Origin: Ostrinia nubilalis
Taxonomy: Eukaryota > Arthropoda > Insecta > Lepidoptera > Crambidae
Direction of reading: 5' to 3'
DNA: 64,000 nt
Assembly (NCBI RefSeq): GCF_963855985.1
Contig: NC_087104.1
Coordinates: forward strand, 4,712,001-4,776,000
The translations under genes were made by a program, and so were the position numbers. Numbering within the stretch: position 1 is the first letter of the stretch; each line of letters begins with the position of its first letter. This document shows, one piece after another, positions 54,501 to 62,225 of this stretch. The notes beneath the pieces are model-generated. The model made no database searches, was not told the origin of the DNA, and saw only the letters and a program-made list of their open reading frames with translations.

Positions 54501-56794
54501 TGCCGTGCACTGCTGGACAAAGGCCTCCCCCAAGGTTTTCCACAATGCACGGTTCTGCGCTACAACAAGCGCTAAGTGGACAGTACCAACCCACAATAAA
54601 CAAAAAACTCCACCAGCAGACTTACCAGGTATCTGTAGATGGCGAAGGGCACGTACTCCATCATGACGAAGACGTCGGCCACCGCCAGCCACTTCAGCAG
54701 CCGGTTGATGGGAACTGCCGCTAGGTCCCGCCGCGTCAGAACTGCTACATTGAGAATGTTGGCCAAACTACCGAACAGGCATACCTAGGAAATGAAAGAA
54801 AATTTTATTAAAGAAATAACTACCTATCGACGGGATGTTCGTGTGAACAATAATATTAAAACACTTATTACACAACTAAACGGGATCCTGCAAAAAACGG
54901 GATGTCTTAACTCAAACGTGAACTAGTGTCACGTTACAAAACAACACTTAAAATTCGTTACTTTTAAAGAATATTGAAATTTAAATGATAAAAAGACTAT
55001 ACTTGATATTAAATATAGTTTCGACTTTCGAGCTACTCGTACGAGTGTAATAAGTATCTACTTTAAATCTAGATTTTAAACAGAACATAAAATTTTACTA
55101 AATTAAATTAATGCATTCATGTGCCAACAATACCAAACTCTATACAAGTTCAACATGCAATTAAGCAACGACATGTCGCGTCGTATGACATGGTAAACAA
55201 CCGACCGAAATAGGTTTGATTTATTGTTAAACGATGTGTTTGAATAGTAATGGAAAGGTTTTATTTACCATTGTGCTACATTAACTTAACGACTTTGGGC
55301 TGAGACTGTTTTCACATTAGCGCGTTAGGGTGAGGTCCCGTCATAATAAATGTACGCTGCGAGTGACGTTTTCCATATATTTTTTATGACGCGACGCAGC
55401 GCAACGTATTTGCAGTAATCGTGTGCTCGCCACAGATATTTCTATGTAAGATGACGGAGCGACACCGCTCCGACGTCGCACCGCCGCCGCAACGCATCGT
55501 GTGCTCACGACCAGCAGCACGGCAGCAGCGGATTCCTGCCTTAACATTATAAACGCCGCTGCCGTACTGTCATAATAGTTAGTAGGAAATTATCAGCAAC
55601 CCAACTGTCACGCGTTTGTAGCGCTGCTAAAGTCGCATAAATATAAAAGCGCTCCAAATGCTCGTACTTATAACACAAACACACCCCTAACGGGATTAGA
55701 ACCTGCAACATGTCGGATACGCGAACTCAATTCCAAGAGCCGTCAATATATTTATGTTTATTGAAGCTAAAGCAACAACTGACTTGTATTCGCCGCGCGA
55801 CATTGCGGCGAATTTGCATTATACATGAACCCTTCAATCGCTCTGTGGCCTCTGACATTATAATTTGCATCTTTAATCAGTACAAAACAACGCTCTTTAT
55901 TTTTAGTGCAAGAATTATAATCTATACTTAATTTATAAAGAGGAGAGATTTGTATGTTTGTATTGAATAGGCTTAAGTGAAGAAATAATTACAAACATTA
56001 AAATACTGTAGCACAGGCTTTAGGTAGGTTGTATTTGGTTTCAGTAGAATCTTAATAACGTAATTTTGTTTTTAACAAATGTGATGCTTCAGCCGTCTTT
56101 ACCTACCTTACTAATGGTTTTGGGCTATATTTCACCGGGACACCATGGCGGCGCAACCAGTCGCCGCTACCAACAAAACGTATACAGCTTTGCGCAACCA
56201 AATGGACACCAGGTGAGTAACTCTCTATAGAGCTGTATACATTTGTTGGTAGCCGGCGACTGGTTGCGCCGCAATGGTGTCCCGGTGAAATATAGCCCTT
56301 TGTCTTCAATTATAAGAAAATTCACCAAATATCGGGTGTCAATTTGATAAATCTACTTAGAAAGCAATTTAACGAGCCCATGCAATTTAAGGCACAATAA
56401 TTTATTTACTCTCACATAGAACCGTGGTACAAAATAGTTTTAAGAGATCTCATCAGCGATCAAAAAGTTGTAACTATAGTTACGAAATGAAGTTATCGAC
56501 TCTACCTTACAATGATTTACTTACCAACAAACTGACATATCCATGAATACTGTTGTACGCCAAAATCAACTCTCTGAAGTCTCCAGAGCAATACTCGAAC
56601 CTGTCGCATTCTTTGTAAACTGAAATGTTGTATCTGCTCTTCCAATCATTGAGTGCTTTTAATACTTCTCCAAAACTGGCACTGTGGTTGTATCCCCTAT
56701 GTTTTAATAGCGATATAAATCTTGGATCATCGAGGAATGGTGGATCGCTGTAGTTGGTAACAGAGTAGTTCAATCGGGACTCGTCCGTTAACAT
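42336..56794 (-). CDS. Class A neuropeptide GPCR, myosuppressin/FMRFamide-like (DMSR-type) receptor, 7 coding exons
   Basis: Exons in transcript order: 56794-56525, 54784-54626, 49061-48925, 48014-47912, 45087-44867, 44126-43960, 42559-42336. All introns are GT-AG with matching phases, giving 426 codons plus TGA. The predicted plasma-membrane receptor has an extracellular N-terminus with four N-glycosylation sequons (N9, N14, N36, N56) and seven membrane helices. TM1 has GSLANILN, TM2 LAVAD, TM3 ends AVWRYLAI (W183-R184-Y185 in place of DRY), TM6 has TEFPQG without CWxP, and TM7 has NFVLY (386-390) in place of NPxxY followed by CSMSRQFR. These are hallmarks of the myosuppressin-receptor/DMSR family, which binds RFamide-like peptides and couples to G proteins. 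I see no Cys at the start of TM3 or in ECL2, so the usual class A disulfide appears absent. The exact ligand and orthology are not decided. Confidence 0.9.
43090..43347 (+). other. Unassigned ORF in GPCR intron 6, opposite strand
   Basis: Open from just after a TAA (43090-43092) to TGA at about 43342-43344. From ATG 43132 it would give about 70 residues (MTEVPQVFIRVFSK..., ending KLIIRPELKPMKIF). The composition is more protein-like than most AT-rich frames here, and an AATAAA lies downstream near 43421. I do not recognise it. It could be a terminal exon, a pseudogene fragment or chance. Confidence 0.2.
43650..43830. mobile_element. MITE in GPCR intron 6
   Basis: Ends AAGGGCGGGTTTTAGAATCA and the complement of TGACTCTAAAACCAGCCTT; the arms continue through CACGCTGAC-type motifs repeated several times (GCTGACCGC, GTCAGCGCTGACGGTCAGCG). 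GC-rich, non-coding. Confidence 0.65.
43960..44126 (-). CDS. GPCR exon 6: ICL3 and TM6
   Basis: 167 nt; acceptor TTCCTTCCAG|GTATA, donor TTAG|GTGAGG. ICL3 is short and strongly basic (KKNVFTRKSTKRSKAERR), followed by RTDRTTKMLVAVLLLFLM and TEFPQGIL. Confidence 0.92.
44867..45087 (-). CDS. GPCR exon 5: ECL2, TM5, start of ICL3
   Basis: 221 nt; acceptor TTTTCCACAG|GTGTT, donor GG|GTAAGG. Encodes an acidic ECL2 without cysteine, the WVHGVLIKLLPCVILTLIS helix of TM5, and RALYRANSRKK of ICL3. Reading through the donor meets a stop at once (GGG TAA). Confidence 0.92.
45521..45627. mobile_element. CCCGTATTCACAAAC MITE, copy 5 (partial), GPCR intron 4
   Basis: Contains GTGGACGCACAGGGTCACAC, CTCTATTCAACGCTGTGCGT, CTGCTTCACTTAAGCAAGCA and GTGAATATGGGTGT. 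The left end is missing. Confidence 0.7.
46390..46735 (+). mobile_element. Non-LTR retrotransposon C-terminus and 3' tail, GPCR intron 4
   Basis: Reads (with lesions) IRNEEIRRRTSDIARRIAKI-like C-terminal text including KRQWAGHIARRADG, then GGGGGAGGCCTTTGTCCAGC, AGTGGACGTCTTTCGGCTGA and a GAACGAACGAACGAAC tail. Opposite strand to the receptor gene. Dead fragment. Confidence 0.75.
47025..47175 (-). mobile_element. Non-LTR retrotransposon 3' tail (fragment), GPCR intron 4
   Basis: Minus-strand tail text: CATCATTTTAGCCTGTAGC, GCTGAACATAGGCCTCCCTC, CGGTTGGTAGCGGCCTGCAT, GGTTTTCCGGTAAGTGGCT. More diverged than the other copies. Confidence 0.65.
47912..48014 (-). CDS. GPCR exon 4: ICL2 and TM4
   Basis: 103 nt; acceptor TTTGTTCCAG|GTACC, donor TTT|GTAAGT. 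Encodes YPSYSASLCTDRR and the TM4 helix ILASFILPPILCIPSYF. Confidence 0.9.
48725..48897. mobile_element. Palindromic MITE in GPCR intron 3, 27 bp from the exon 3 donor
   Basis: Left GAGCCAAGGCACACGATGCG and right CATCGTGTGCTTTCGCTTTA are imperfect inverted ends; GC-rich arms (CGTTGCGGCGCCGCAGCG / CGTCGCGGCGACGCAGCG) surround a CACAGATATTTCTATGTAA core. The same core and ends occur at 55321-55535. Confidence 0.6.
48925..49061 (-). CDS. GPCR exon 3: ECL1, TM3 and WRY motif
   Basis: 137 nt, enters in phase 0 and leaves after two bases of the Lys189 codon. Acceptor TTTGTCACCAG|TTG, donor AA|GTAAGT. Encodes YSWAVYMLFHMHFTQILHT and the AVWRYLAI helix end. A tRNA-like relic lies 54 bp upstream of the acceptor and a MITE about 25 bp beyond the donor. 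Confidence 0.92.
49116..49171 (+). pseudogene. tRNA-like relic lacking the anticodon arm
   Basis: 5' GTCTAAG (49116-49122) pairs with CTTAGGC (49164-49170) as a 7-bp acceptor stem with one G-U pair. GTGGG-TTCAATT-CCCAC (49147-49163) is a perfect T arm with a B-box-like loop. TAGCTCAG resembles an A box. Only 24 nt lie between acceptor and T arm, too few for both D and anticodon arms. Probably a tRNA-derived SINE head or a deleted tRNA pseudogene, not a functional tRNA. Confidence 0.65.
49195..49295 (+). mobile_element. Non-LTR retrotransposon 3' tail (fragment), GPCR intron 2
   Basis: GGTCTTCGTGGAAATCCTTG, GGAGAGGCCTTTGTCCAGCA, GTGGACGTCTTTCGGCTAAA and a GAACGAACGAACGAAC tail; extremely 5' truncated. 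Confidence 0.72.
50210..50312. mobile_element. GGCTGRGTTGCACCA MITE, copy 5 (5' truncated)
   Basis: Contains TTTACTTTAACTTTGACAAA, AACACCGGTTATCGCTATGG and the right end GGTGGTCCAATTCAGCC followed by TTA. The left terminus is lost. It abuts copy 6 across a single shared TTA (50313-50315). Confidence 0.72.
50316..50433. mobile_element. GGCTGRGTTGCACCA MITE, copy 6
   Basis: Intact 118-bp copy: GGCTGGGTTGCACCATCTTA to GGTGGTGCAACCCAGCC, TTA on both sides. Confidence 0.85.
50787..50826. repeat. Perfect 17-bp hairpin, 6-nt loop, GPCR intron 2
   Basis: CACTATAGATGAATGTT (50787-50803), loop TAGCCT, exact complement AACATTCATCTATAGTG (50810-50826). Too short for a typical miRNA precursor; probably a mini-inverted repeat. 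Confidence 0.8.
51549..51573 (+). repeat. GAAA microsatellite
   Basis: Five to six AAAG units in GPCR intron 2. Confidence 0.85.
52367..52480 (+). mobile_element. Non-LTR retrotransposon 3' tail (fragment), GPCR intron 2
   Basis: GTGAGGGTCACAGGAGGTGC, GGCGCAGGGCCGGTCATTGT, GGGGGAGGCCTTTGTCCAGC and a shortened tail (GGCTGAAACGAAG). Confidence 0.7.
52995..53005 (+). promoter_or_regulatory. TATA box candidate for the small secreted ORF
   Basis: TATATAAAAAG lies about 42-52 nt upstream of ATG 53047, leaving room for a start site about 30 nt downstream of the box. Position and sequence fit an arthropod TATA promoter, but TATA-like strings are common in AT-rich DNA. Confidence 0.3.
53047..53250 (+). 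pseudogene. Possible small secreted-protein gene with one in-frame stop, GPCR intron 2 (opposite strand)
   Basis: ATG 53047 starts MNIIFCILLLACFFPNVTSQ, a textbook signal peptide (short polar start, hydrophobic core, small residues before the likely cut after TS). The frame meets TAA at 53131-53133 after 28 codons, then continues open in the same frame for another 38 codons (DLYPVLDHGTYDKVLVKYVN ...) to TAG 53248-53250. A TATA box precedes it and AATAAA follows at 53284-53289. It may be a decayed secreted-peptide gene, a real 28-residue peptide, or chance. No family recognised; no intron of workable size removes the stop. Confidence 0.3.
54474..54570 (-). mobile_element. Non-LTR retrotransposon 3' tail (fragment), 55 bp from the exon 2 donor
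   Basis: Minus-strand tail: GTCGTCGTCGTCGTCGTTTC run, GCACTGCTGGACAAAGGCCT, CCCCCAAGGTTTTCCACAAT, GGTTCTGCGC. The (CGT/ACG)n run is the 3' tail. Confidence 0.7.
54626..54784 (-). CDS. GPCR exon 2: TM1 end to TM2
   Basis: 53 codons, phase 0 at both ends. Acceptor TTTCCTAG|GTATG, donor CCTG|GTAAGT. Encodes VCLFGSLANILNVAVLTRRD and the TM2 LAVADVFVMMEYVPFAIYRY segment typical of DMSR receptors. Confidence 0.92.
55321..55535. mobile_element. MITE related to 48725-48897, GPCR intron 1
   Basis: Shares GTGCTCGCCACAGATATTTC TATGTAA and CGCAACGCATCGTGTGCT with the copy at 48725-48897; GC-rich inverted arms (CGCTGCG / CGACGCAGCG). Boundaries approximate. Confidence 0.5.
56120..56300. mobile_element. 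Palindromic MITE, GPCR intron 1
   Basis: About 70-bp arms start TTGGGCTATATTTCACCGGG and the complement of CCCGGTGAAATATAGCCCTT, with GACACCATGGCGGCGCAACC and AGTCGCCG(C) inside, and TATACAGCT near the loop. Non-coding. Confidence 0.78.
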
Positions 56795-56904
56795 TGTGAC
56801 GGAGTCCTTTGTTCATCACTTGAGACGAAGTTCACTGCGCCATCTCATGTCCATTCCGATTATGTGGTATGCGATATCTTCTGGGGTCGGAAAGGTCCAT
56901 TTTT
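56525..56904 (-). CDS. GPCR exon 1: 5' leader and extracellular N-terminus
   Basis: Coding part 56794-56525 (90 codons), donor GTAAGT at 56524-56519, phase 0. ATG 56794 follows an in-frame TGA a few codons upstream, so translation should start here. A likely acceptor TTATTTCCAG ends at 56905, making 56904-56795 leader sequence and implying a further upstream non-coding exon that I cannot place. The leader contains a separate upstream ORF. Contains two Cys (C63, C69) that may pair within the N-terminus. Confidence 0.82.
56832..56900 (-). other. Upstream ORF in the GPCR leader (22 codons)
   Basis: ATG at 56900-56898, four bases after the inferred splice acceptor, in AAAAATGG context; 22 codons (MDLSDPRRYR...) then TGA at 56834-56832, 37 nt before the receptor ATG. 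Such uORFs commonly reduce translation of the main frame; here that is inference. Confidence 0.55.
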
Positions 56905-58060
56905 CTGGAAATAAAAGGAATGTTTGTAATTTTTATTGATGCGATATTGTATTTATATTATGATACATCTTCAATTATTATAATCTAACAACTAGAGTCG
57001 TCATAACCGAACCATTTTGAACCAAAAGTTGGAATAATTAAAGCAACAGTTTCGCGAGCCCTTCGAAACCTAGAATCATATTATTATTTCTTTTCAGATA
57101 ATCAGTTTCATTCAAGCATATAATAGGTATCACAAACAAACTTGAAACAACTTACTCAATTTGCTTTTTAAATTAAATTATGTCTCAAATTACCTTTAAT
57201 CAAAGACAAATTACGTTCTTCAAATGTTAAGATTACTGACCTTGGAATCATCAAACAACATGTAATTCTCGGTATTTTTTATTGAATTACAGTACAAACA
57301 GTTACAGATACAATAGGCTTTCGGGAAAGGCTGATATTTGAAGACCAATAGATATGTCCCAAAAAGGGCACTGAACTCCTTCATACTGAAGTGGCAGTAA
57401 CTTAAAACTAACTGCCACTTCACGGTTAATAAATTCCAGCTCTTTTTAACACTTTCAACAAGGGTGTGGAATATCTAATAGGGATATTAACCTAAATGTC
57501 ATATTCTGTATATATTTTTGTTAATATTTCTAACATTATAGCATTTCATGAAATATTACGCACATGTCGCATACCCAAATAAATTATCGTAACGAAGAAA
57601 ATTTATTTTTATTATGTGTTTTCTTGTATTTGACTGTTGAGAAAATAATACTTCATTTAGGTACAATATGAATTTTTCAAAGGGGAAAAAGTAGTTCTTT
57701 TTTTCCTTCTTATACTACCACAAAAATAATCAGCGCTACCATAAGAAAACAAAGAAACTAATTAGCGCTAACATTTGCCATAGCATAAGCTGAAAATGGC
57801 GCAAAAACTAAAAACTGCAGTCGGATAGTACAGACTGTGGTATCTTGTATACTTGTAATAGGTGCTATTTTTCAATAATTTCAGATCAGATTCAAAAATA
57901 TCTAGACTGAAATAGTTTTAGTACGAAGTCATTATCGGCTGCGGATACGCGCCTTGCAGTCTATCTTACTGCAGCGGATATATAAATCAAATTATTTGAA
58001 GTGTCGATGACTGCAGTGTACTGAAATAGATATTCTTTTGAGTCCGTTATTAAACTCTTA
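56905..58060. other. Upstream flank of the GPCR gene
   Basis: Expected to hold the upstream intron, first exon or promoter of the receptor, but I could not place them. A short inverted pair (GTGGCAGTAACTTAAAACTA / AACTGCCACTTC) lies at about 57390-57421. No other gene recognised. Confidence 0.35.
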
Positions 58061-58178
58061 GGCTGAGATGCACCACCTAACTTTAACGGTAACTATAACG
58101 ATAACCGGTGCTTTTTGTATGGAGTTTGATAGATTTTTGACGCTTGTCAAAGTAAAAGTAAGATGGTGCAACCCAACC
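58061..58178. mobile_element. GGCTGRGTTGCACCA MITE, copy 7 (inverted)
   Basis: Left GGCTGAGATGCACCACCTAA, right AAGATGGTGCAACCCAACC, TTA duplicated on both sides; the core reads in reverse (ATAACCGGTGCTTTTTGTAT). Confidence 0.82.
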
Positions 58179-58972
58179 TTAGCAATTATTTAGTCACAAA
58201 TAGGAATTTGTTTATTGATTTTGTACACACTAACGTTTATCGATTAAAAACGATTTAAAATGTCATTATACTATTTTTTTAATAATATATCGATTTTAAA
58301 TTTCAAATTAGTAGGAATTAGGTAATTCTCTGGAACTGCTGAAACGATTTGGAAAATTCTTAAACCAATTGAGGCAGGCCGTCAAAAAATTCTGAAGGTT
58401 ATTCTTTCTATTCATTATTTTCTTCCTCATCAAACTTTCTAAAGAGGTTTTATACGTAATCATTAAGAATAATTATTAAGAGTTAGATTTTTACTAAGAA
58501 TAAAAAAACAACTAGTACTTATTGTGTTTCTTATAAAATTTCCACAATGATCATACAAGGCAATCAACAAAATCCAATTATTTTATCAAATTAAATTAAA
58601 TTGTGACCTACTACGTAGTAAATTTATTTATTCTGTGCTTAAGCTAACAAATACTGCTATTATTTTTCACTTATTGACACTTTCCAATAAATGCAAAATC
58701 TTACTTACTGGCCTCTACGTACCTCTACTCTAGTAAGTATCATAAATATTGGTAAGAAGCAACTTCTCTCAGCCAGTTGAAAAATTCGAAAAATGTAAAT
58801 ACGAAACCCATAATATTAAATTTATAACTTAACTTTATTACAATTCCAACTTTTCCTATAACAGTCGTAGTAGCTGTAACAATGCCAGTGTTGTGCCAGA
58901 CAACATTGTTATACGACACGATGCCTGTTTGACAGGCCGAGAGCTCAATAGAATGCAAATAGGGTGTTCTTA
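58179..58972. other. No recognisable feature
   Basis: AT-rich non-coding sequence. Confidence 0.35.
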
Positions 58973-59285
58973 AGTCTGCGGGCACGAAACTGGCGACGGC
59001 CGAGCGATGGCGGGGCGATCAAACGTCCTCACTAGTGAGCGCATAAAAAAATGACATTAAATGGATTGTACAGCGCCCCTAACGGAAACTCTCAAGAACT
59101 AAAATTTTCATACATTTTTTAACGCGTTCACTAGTGAGGACGTTAAAAAAACCTTTCATGTAAACTCACACGTCGTGCGCGTCACATATACCTACTGTCC
59201 ATGTTGTTGTAATGCATCCGCTCCGAAATCGCGTCGCGTCGCCATCGCTCGGCCGCGGCCGTCGCCAGTTTCGTGCCCGCAAACT
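58973..59285. mobile_element. Palindromic MITE with a second MITE nested inside
   Basis: Outer ends AGTCTGCGGGCACGAAACTG and the complement of CAGTTTCGTGCCCGCAAACT; the arms run through GCGACGGCCGAGCGATGGCG. Inside sits a separate palindrome at 59022-59144. Non-coding. Confidence 0.72.
59022..59144. mobile_element. Inner palindromic MITE (AACGTCCTCACTAGTGA ends)
   Basis: AACGTCCTCACTAGTGAGCG and its near-complement (GTTCACTAGTGAGGACGTT), arms continuing through TAAAAAAATGA / CATTTTTTA. Nested in 58973-59285. Confidence 0.65.
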
Positions 59286-59561
59286 AAGTACGAGCGGCCA
59301 TCACTATTATGTGTTCGTTCATGTCAATACAAATCACAAACCATTGCATTTGGAAACTTGGAAGCAAGTTCTGATACAATACTGATTGAGTTCAGTATTG
59401 TTGTTGTTGCTTTTGAGCATGTCTACGTGTTACTTATCGCGTCACGCACGTTCAATGATGGTGATGATGATTACAGTAGAATAAGTAGAGTACTCGTGTA
59501 TAAAAGATAACTAAAACCTAGTTGTAACAAGTAGTTGCACTTTTTCAACAAAAATGTAGAT

Positions 59562-59705
59562 TTTTTTTTATGTGACAGGAGGCAAACGAGCAGACACAAG
59601 ATTGTGTGCTGTACTTCATTTTTGTTCCAGCAAAATAACGTCCACTGCTGGACAAAGGCGTCCTCCAAGGATTTTCACGGTCCTGCGCTGCCCCATCCAG
59701 GTAAC
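59562..59705 (-). mobile_element. Two retroposon fragments in minus orientation
   Basis: 59562-59600 (TTTTTTTTATGTGACAGGAG GCAAACGAGCAGACAC) is the poly-A end of the retroposon family seen at 35519-35803. 59626-59705 (AACGTCCACTGCTGGACAAA GGCGTCCTCCAAGG) is a non-LTR retrotransposon tail. Confidence 0.6.
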
Positions 59706-59734
59706 TATGGGTTAATGATTGACGGGAGATAATA

Positions 59735-61003
59735 CAGGGTGTTACTTTGCATTCTTGCCATATTTACAGAGGTAACTATATTACTGATACTGAACACAAA
59801 TCCGTTAAAAAATAATGCCCGAAAATTTTGATTTTTAATTTTGAATATTTTATTTTATCGACAATCTGTTAAACACATCACTAACTATCGTAACGCATGC
59901 ACATCACTTATGGTAGCGATGGCGATGGAGACTTTTTTACTTTTTATTGTATTTTTAAATATCTATTGCAATCTATTGTCTTTAAAATGTCTTTTTGACA
60001 CTTTTGTAAAAAACTGAGAAATCCATCAATCACAAATCACGTTATAAATAATACAAAAATGACTGAAGTGTATTCAAACAACGAATAATTTAATCAAAAT
60101 GGAGCTTGGAGTGTCTGCAAGACGTCTTAAACGAAATGCTTGATGACGTACCCTTAGCGTTACACCAAATGCTCTACTACCAGCAGGATGGTGCTCCCCC
60201 ACAATAAGGACGTCAAGTGCGCGAATAATACGTTTAGTGAACAGTGGATTGGACGAGGGGGTCCAGTAGCTTGGCCACCACGATCCTCGGACCTAACACC
60301 AATGGACTATTATTTTTGGAGTGACTTGAAACGACCTGGTATGCGCAGAAGAGATAAAAAGTGTAAACGTGTTACGTGAAAGGATTGCTTCAGCGAAACT
60401 GTGAGACAAAACGTTTATGTGTTGCGAAAACTAAAGCGAAATACCTACGCTTCGCCGTGCTAGACTGTGCCTTCATCAGAACGGAGGACACTTTGAACAC
60501 TTGCTTCGCAGTACGTAAACTTTGTAAGTAGGAACTCATAAATAAATAATTAATTGTGAATAAGGTGATTTCATTTCAATACTTAATTTATTAATTTGTA
60601 AAAATAGGGAACAATGTTATAAATTAATTAAAAGCCTAATAATTATTACGTATTTTTGACGGTCCTAAGCTCGTAAAGTAGAAACTGAGAGTAGAAAGGA
60701 AAATCTAAAATCAACTGAAGAGTATTTTAAAATAATTATTATGACTGGATAAAAAGGCTGGTACCCAGAGCCATAAAACATCACAGTTTAATAAGAACTA
60801 GGCCACGCCCACTAGGTTTATTCCACTTGCACCTGTAGAAAGTGCGAGACAAAATTGGTTTATTCCAATTTGTACTGCAAAACCAAATTTACTAAAAACT
60901 CAGTGTATTTTCTTTATGGGAGTCTCTTGTTTATCTTAAATAATAGGTATTGGTCCCTACTTTTATCTCTGTGAATATGGCAAGAATGCAAAGTAACACG
61001 GTG
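59735..61003. mobile_element. CAGGGTG element G (1269 bp) with transposase remnant, TA target site
   Basis: Left end CAGGGTGTTACTTTGCATTC, right end GAATGCAAAGTAACACGGTG (two mismatches at the very tip), flanked by TA. Inverted ends continue about 40 bp (TTGCCATATTTACAGAGGTA / TCTGTGAATATGGCAA). The interior includes decayed coding sequence for a DDE transposase at 60106-60379. It is the only CAGGGTG element in the window with recognisable protein debris. Confidence 0.78.
60106..60379 (+). pseudogene. Decayed Tc1/mariner-type DDE transposase fragment
   Basis: 60106-60204 reads LECLQDVLNEMLDDVPLALH and ends QQDGAPP before a stop; after a shift in a C-run near 60195 the frame from 60188 reads NKDVKCANNTF, EQWIGRGGPVAWPPRSSDLT, PMDYYFWSDLK. 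QQDGAPPH and WPPRSPDLTPLDFFLW are conserved around catalytic Asp residues in a Tc1/mariner-related transposase group frequent in insects. Only the catalytic-core end is visible. Frameshifted and truncated, so inactive. Confidence 0.75.
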
Positions 61004-61005
61004 TA

Positions 61006-61795
61006 TAGAGAACAATAGTGTCTAGACAAACCTAAAGAGGATTTAGGACGCTATTTGGATCAAATATGTAATTGCTCAATAATGAATAATAAATTAAAAA
61101 AAATAGAAGCACATGTGCCACTTCTTTTGACAACACAGTTTTTGAAGGAGTTAAAATAAAAAAATAAAGTTTGAATGTAAGCCCATAGAAGCCCATCATT
61201 TCTCAACCTGAAAAATAGTTTTCATGCCATGCATTTAGATTTTATGGCCAATTTTTGCCAAAAAGTGCTGAAGTTAGTTGTTTGTACTTAAATATTGATT
61301 TCCTTCTAATACAACACGTTTTATTTACGCAGCAAAAGGCCCCCAATTATACATAACTCAGTTGTCGAACGATCCGACTCACCATCCATTTTATTCACAA
61401 GGAAAAGAGCCCAAACAATATTGAAATTGATATACCTAGTTTGGTATCGGAAATACCTATAGCATTATGCCAAAATATTTATTCTACTCTTATGCAAACA
61501 TTACAATAATGATTACGTAAGAAGTTAGGTTACTTTTCGGAAATGGTACTAAAAGGCATTTGTTGAGTAAATGTATAAAATAAGCTGGATAAATAACAAC
61601 TTCAGTAAGTATTTCCCAATTTTCTACCCATGGACTTACAAGTATTTATTCCAATATACAATCAAAATTTATGATATGATAACCATTCGTTCATAAATTA
61701 TGTTATGCTAACAAATTCAATACTCAATACTCAATTGCTTATTGCATAACCACATTAACACATTCACATTAGGTCTTACAATTTAGGCAGTTATA
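61006..61795. other. No recognisable feature
   Basis: AT-rich non-coding sequence between two CAGGGTG elements. Confidence 0.35.
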
Positions 61796-62054
61796 CAGGG
61801 TGGAATTTTGTAATGCCACCTGGAGGGAAAGAACTTTAAATATTATAGATAGAATTTTTTTCTCAAAGAAAACATTCCTTTATTTTTGAAAAGATATAGA
61901 ACTGCATTCAAACATTTCCTAAAATTTTCGAAAAAAATGCAGTTCTCTTTCTTTTCAAAATGTTAAAGGAATGTTTTCTTTCAGTAAAATTTTCTATCTA
62001 CTGTATTAAGAGTAGATACTTGCCCTCCCGGTGGCATTACATAATTCCACCCTG
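61796..62054. mobile_element. CAGGGTGG palindromic element H (259 bp), TA target site
   Basis: CAGGGTGGAATTTTGTAATG and its near-complement at the right end, flanked by TA. Arms of about 120 bp meet with almost no loop near 61925. Non-coding. Confidence 0.8.
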
Positions 62055-62225
62055 TATAATGTGGACCCAGTTAGGGCACAGCAACTTTAGGAAGGAGGCA
62101 GAACGACGATCTTAACAGTTTCAAAAGAAATTAATTCGTGAAGAAAAAAGAATTCGTAATCTTGATGCAGGCAGCGCAAGAATCGTTGTGGAAACCAACA
62201 GGACATAATTGATGTGCATGTGGAT

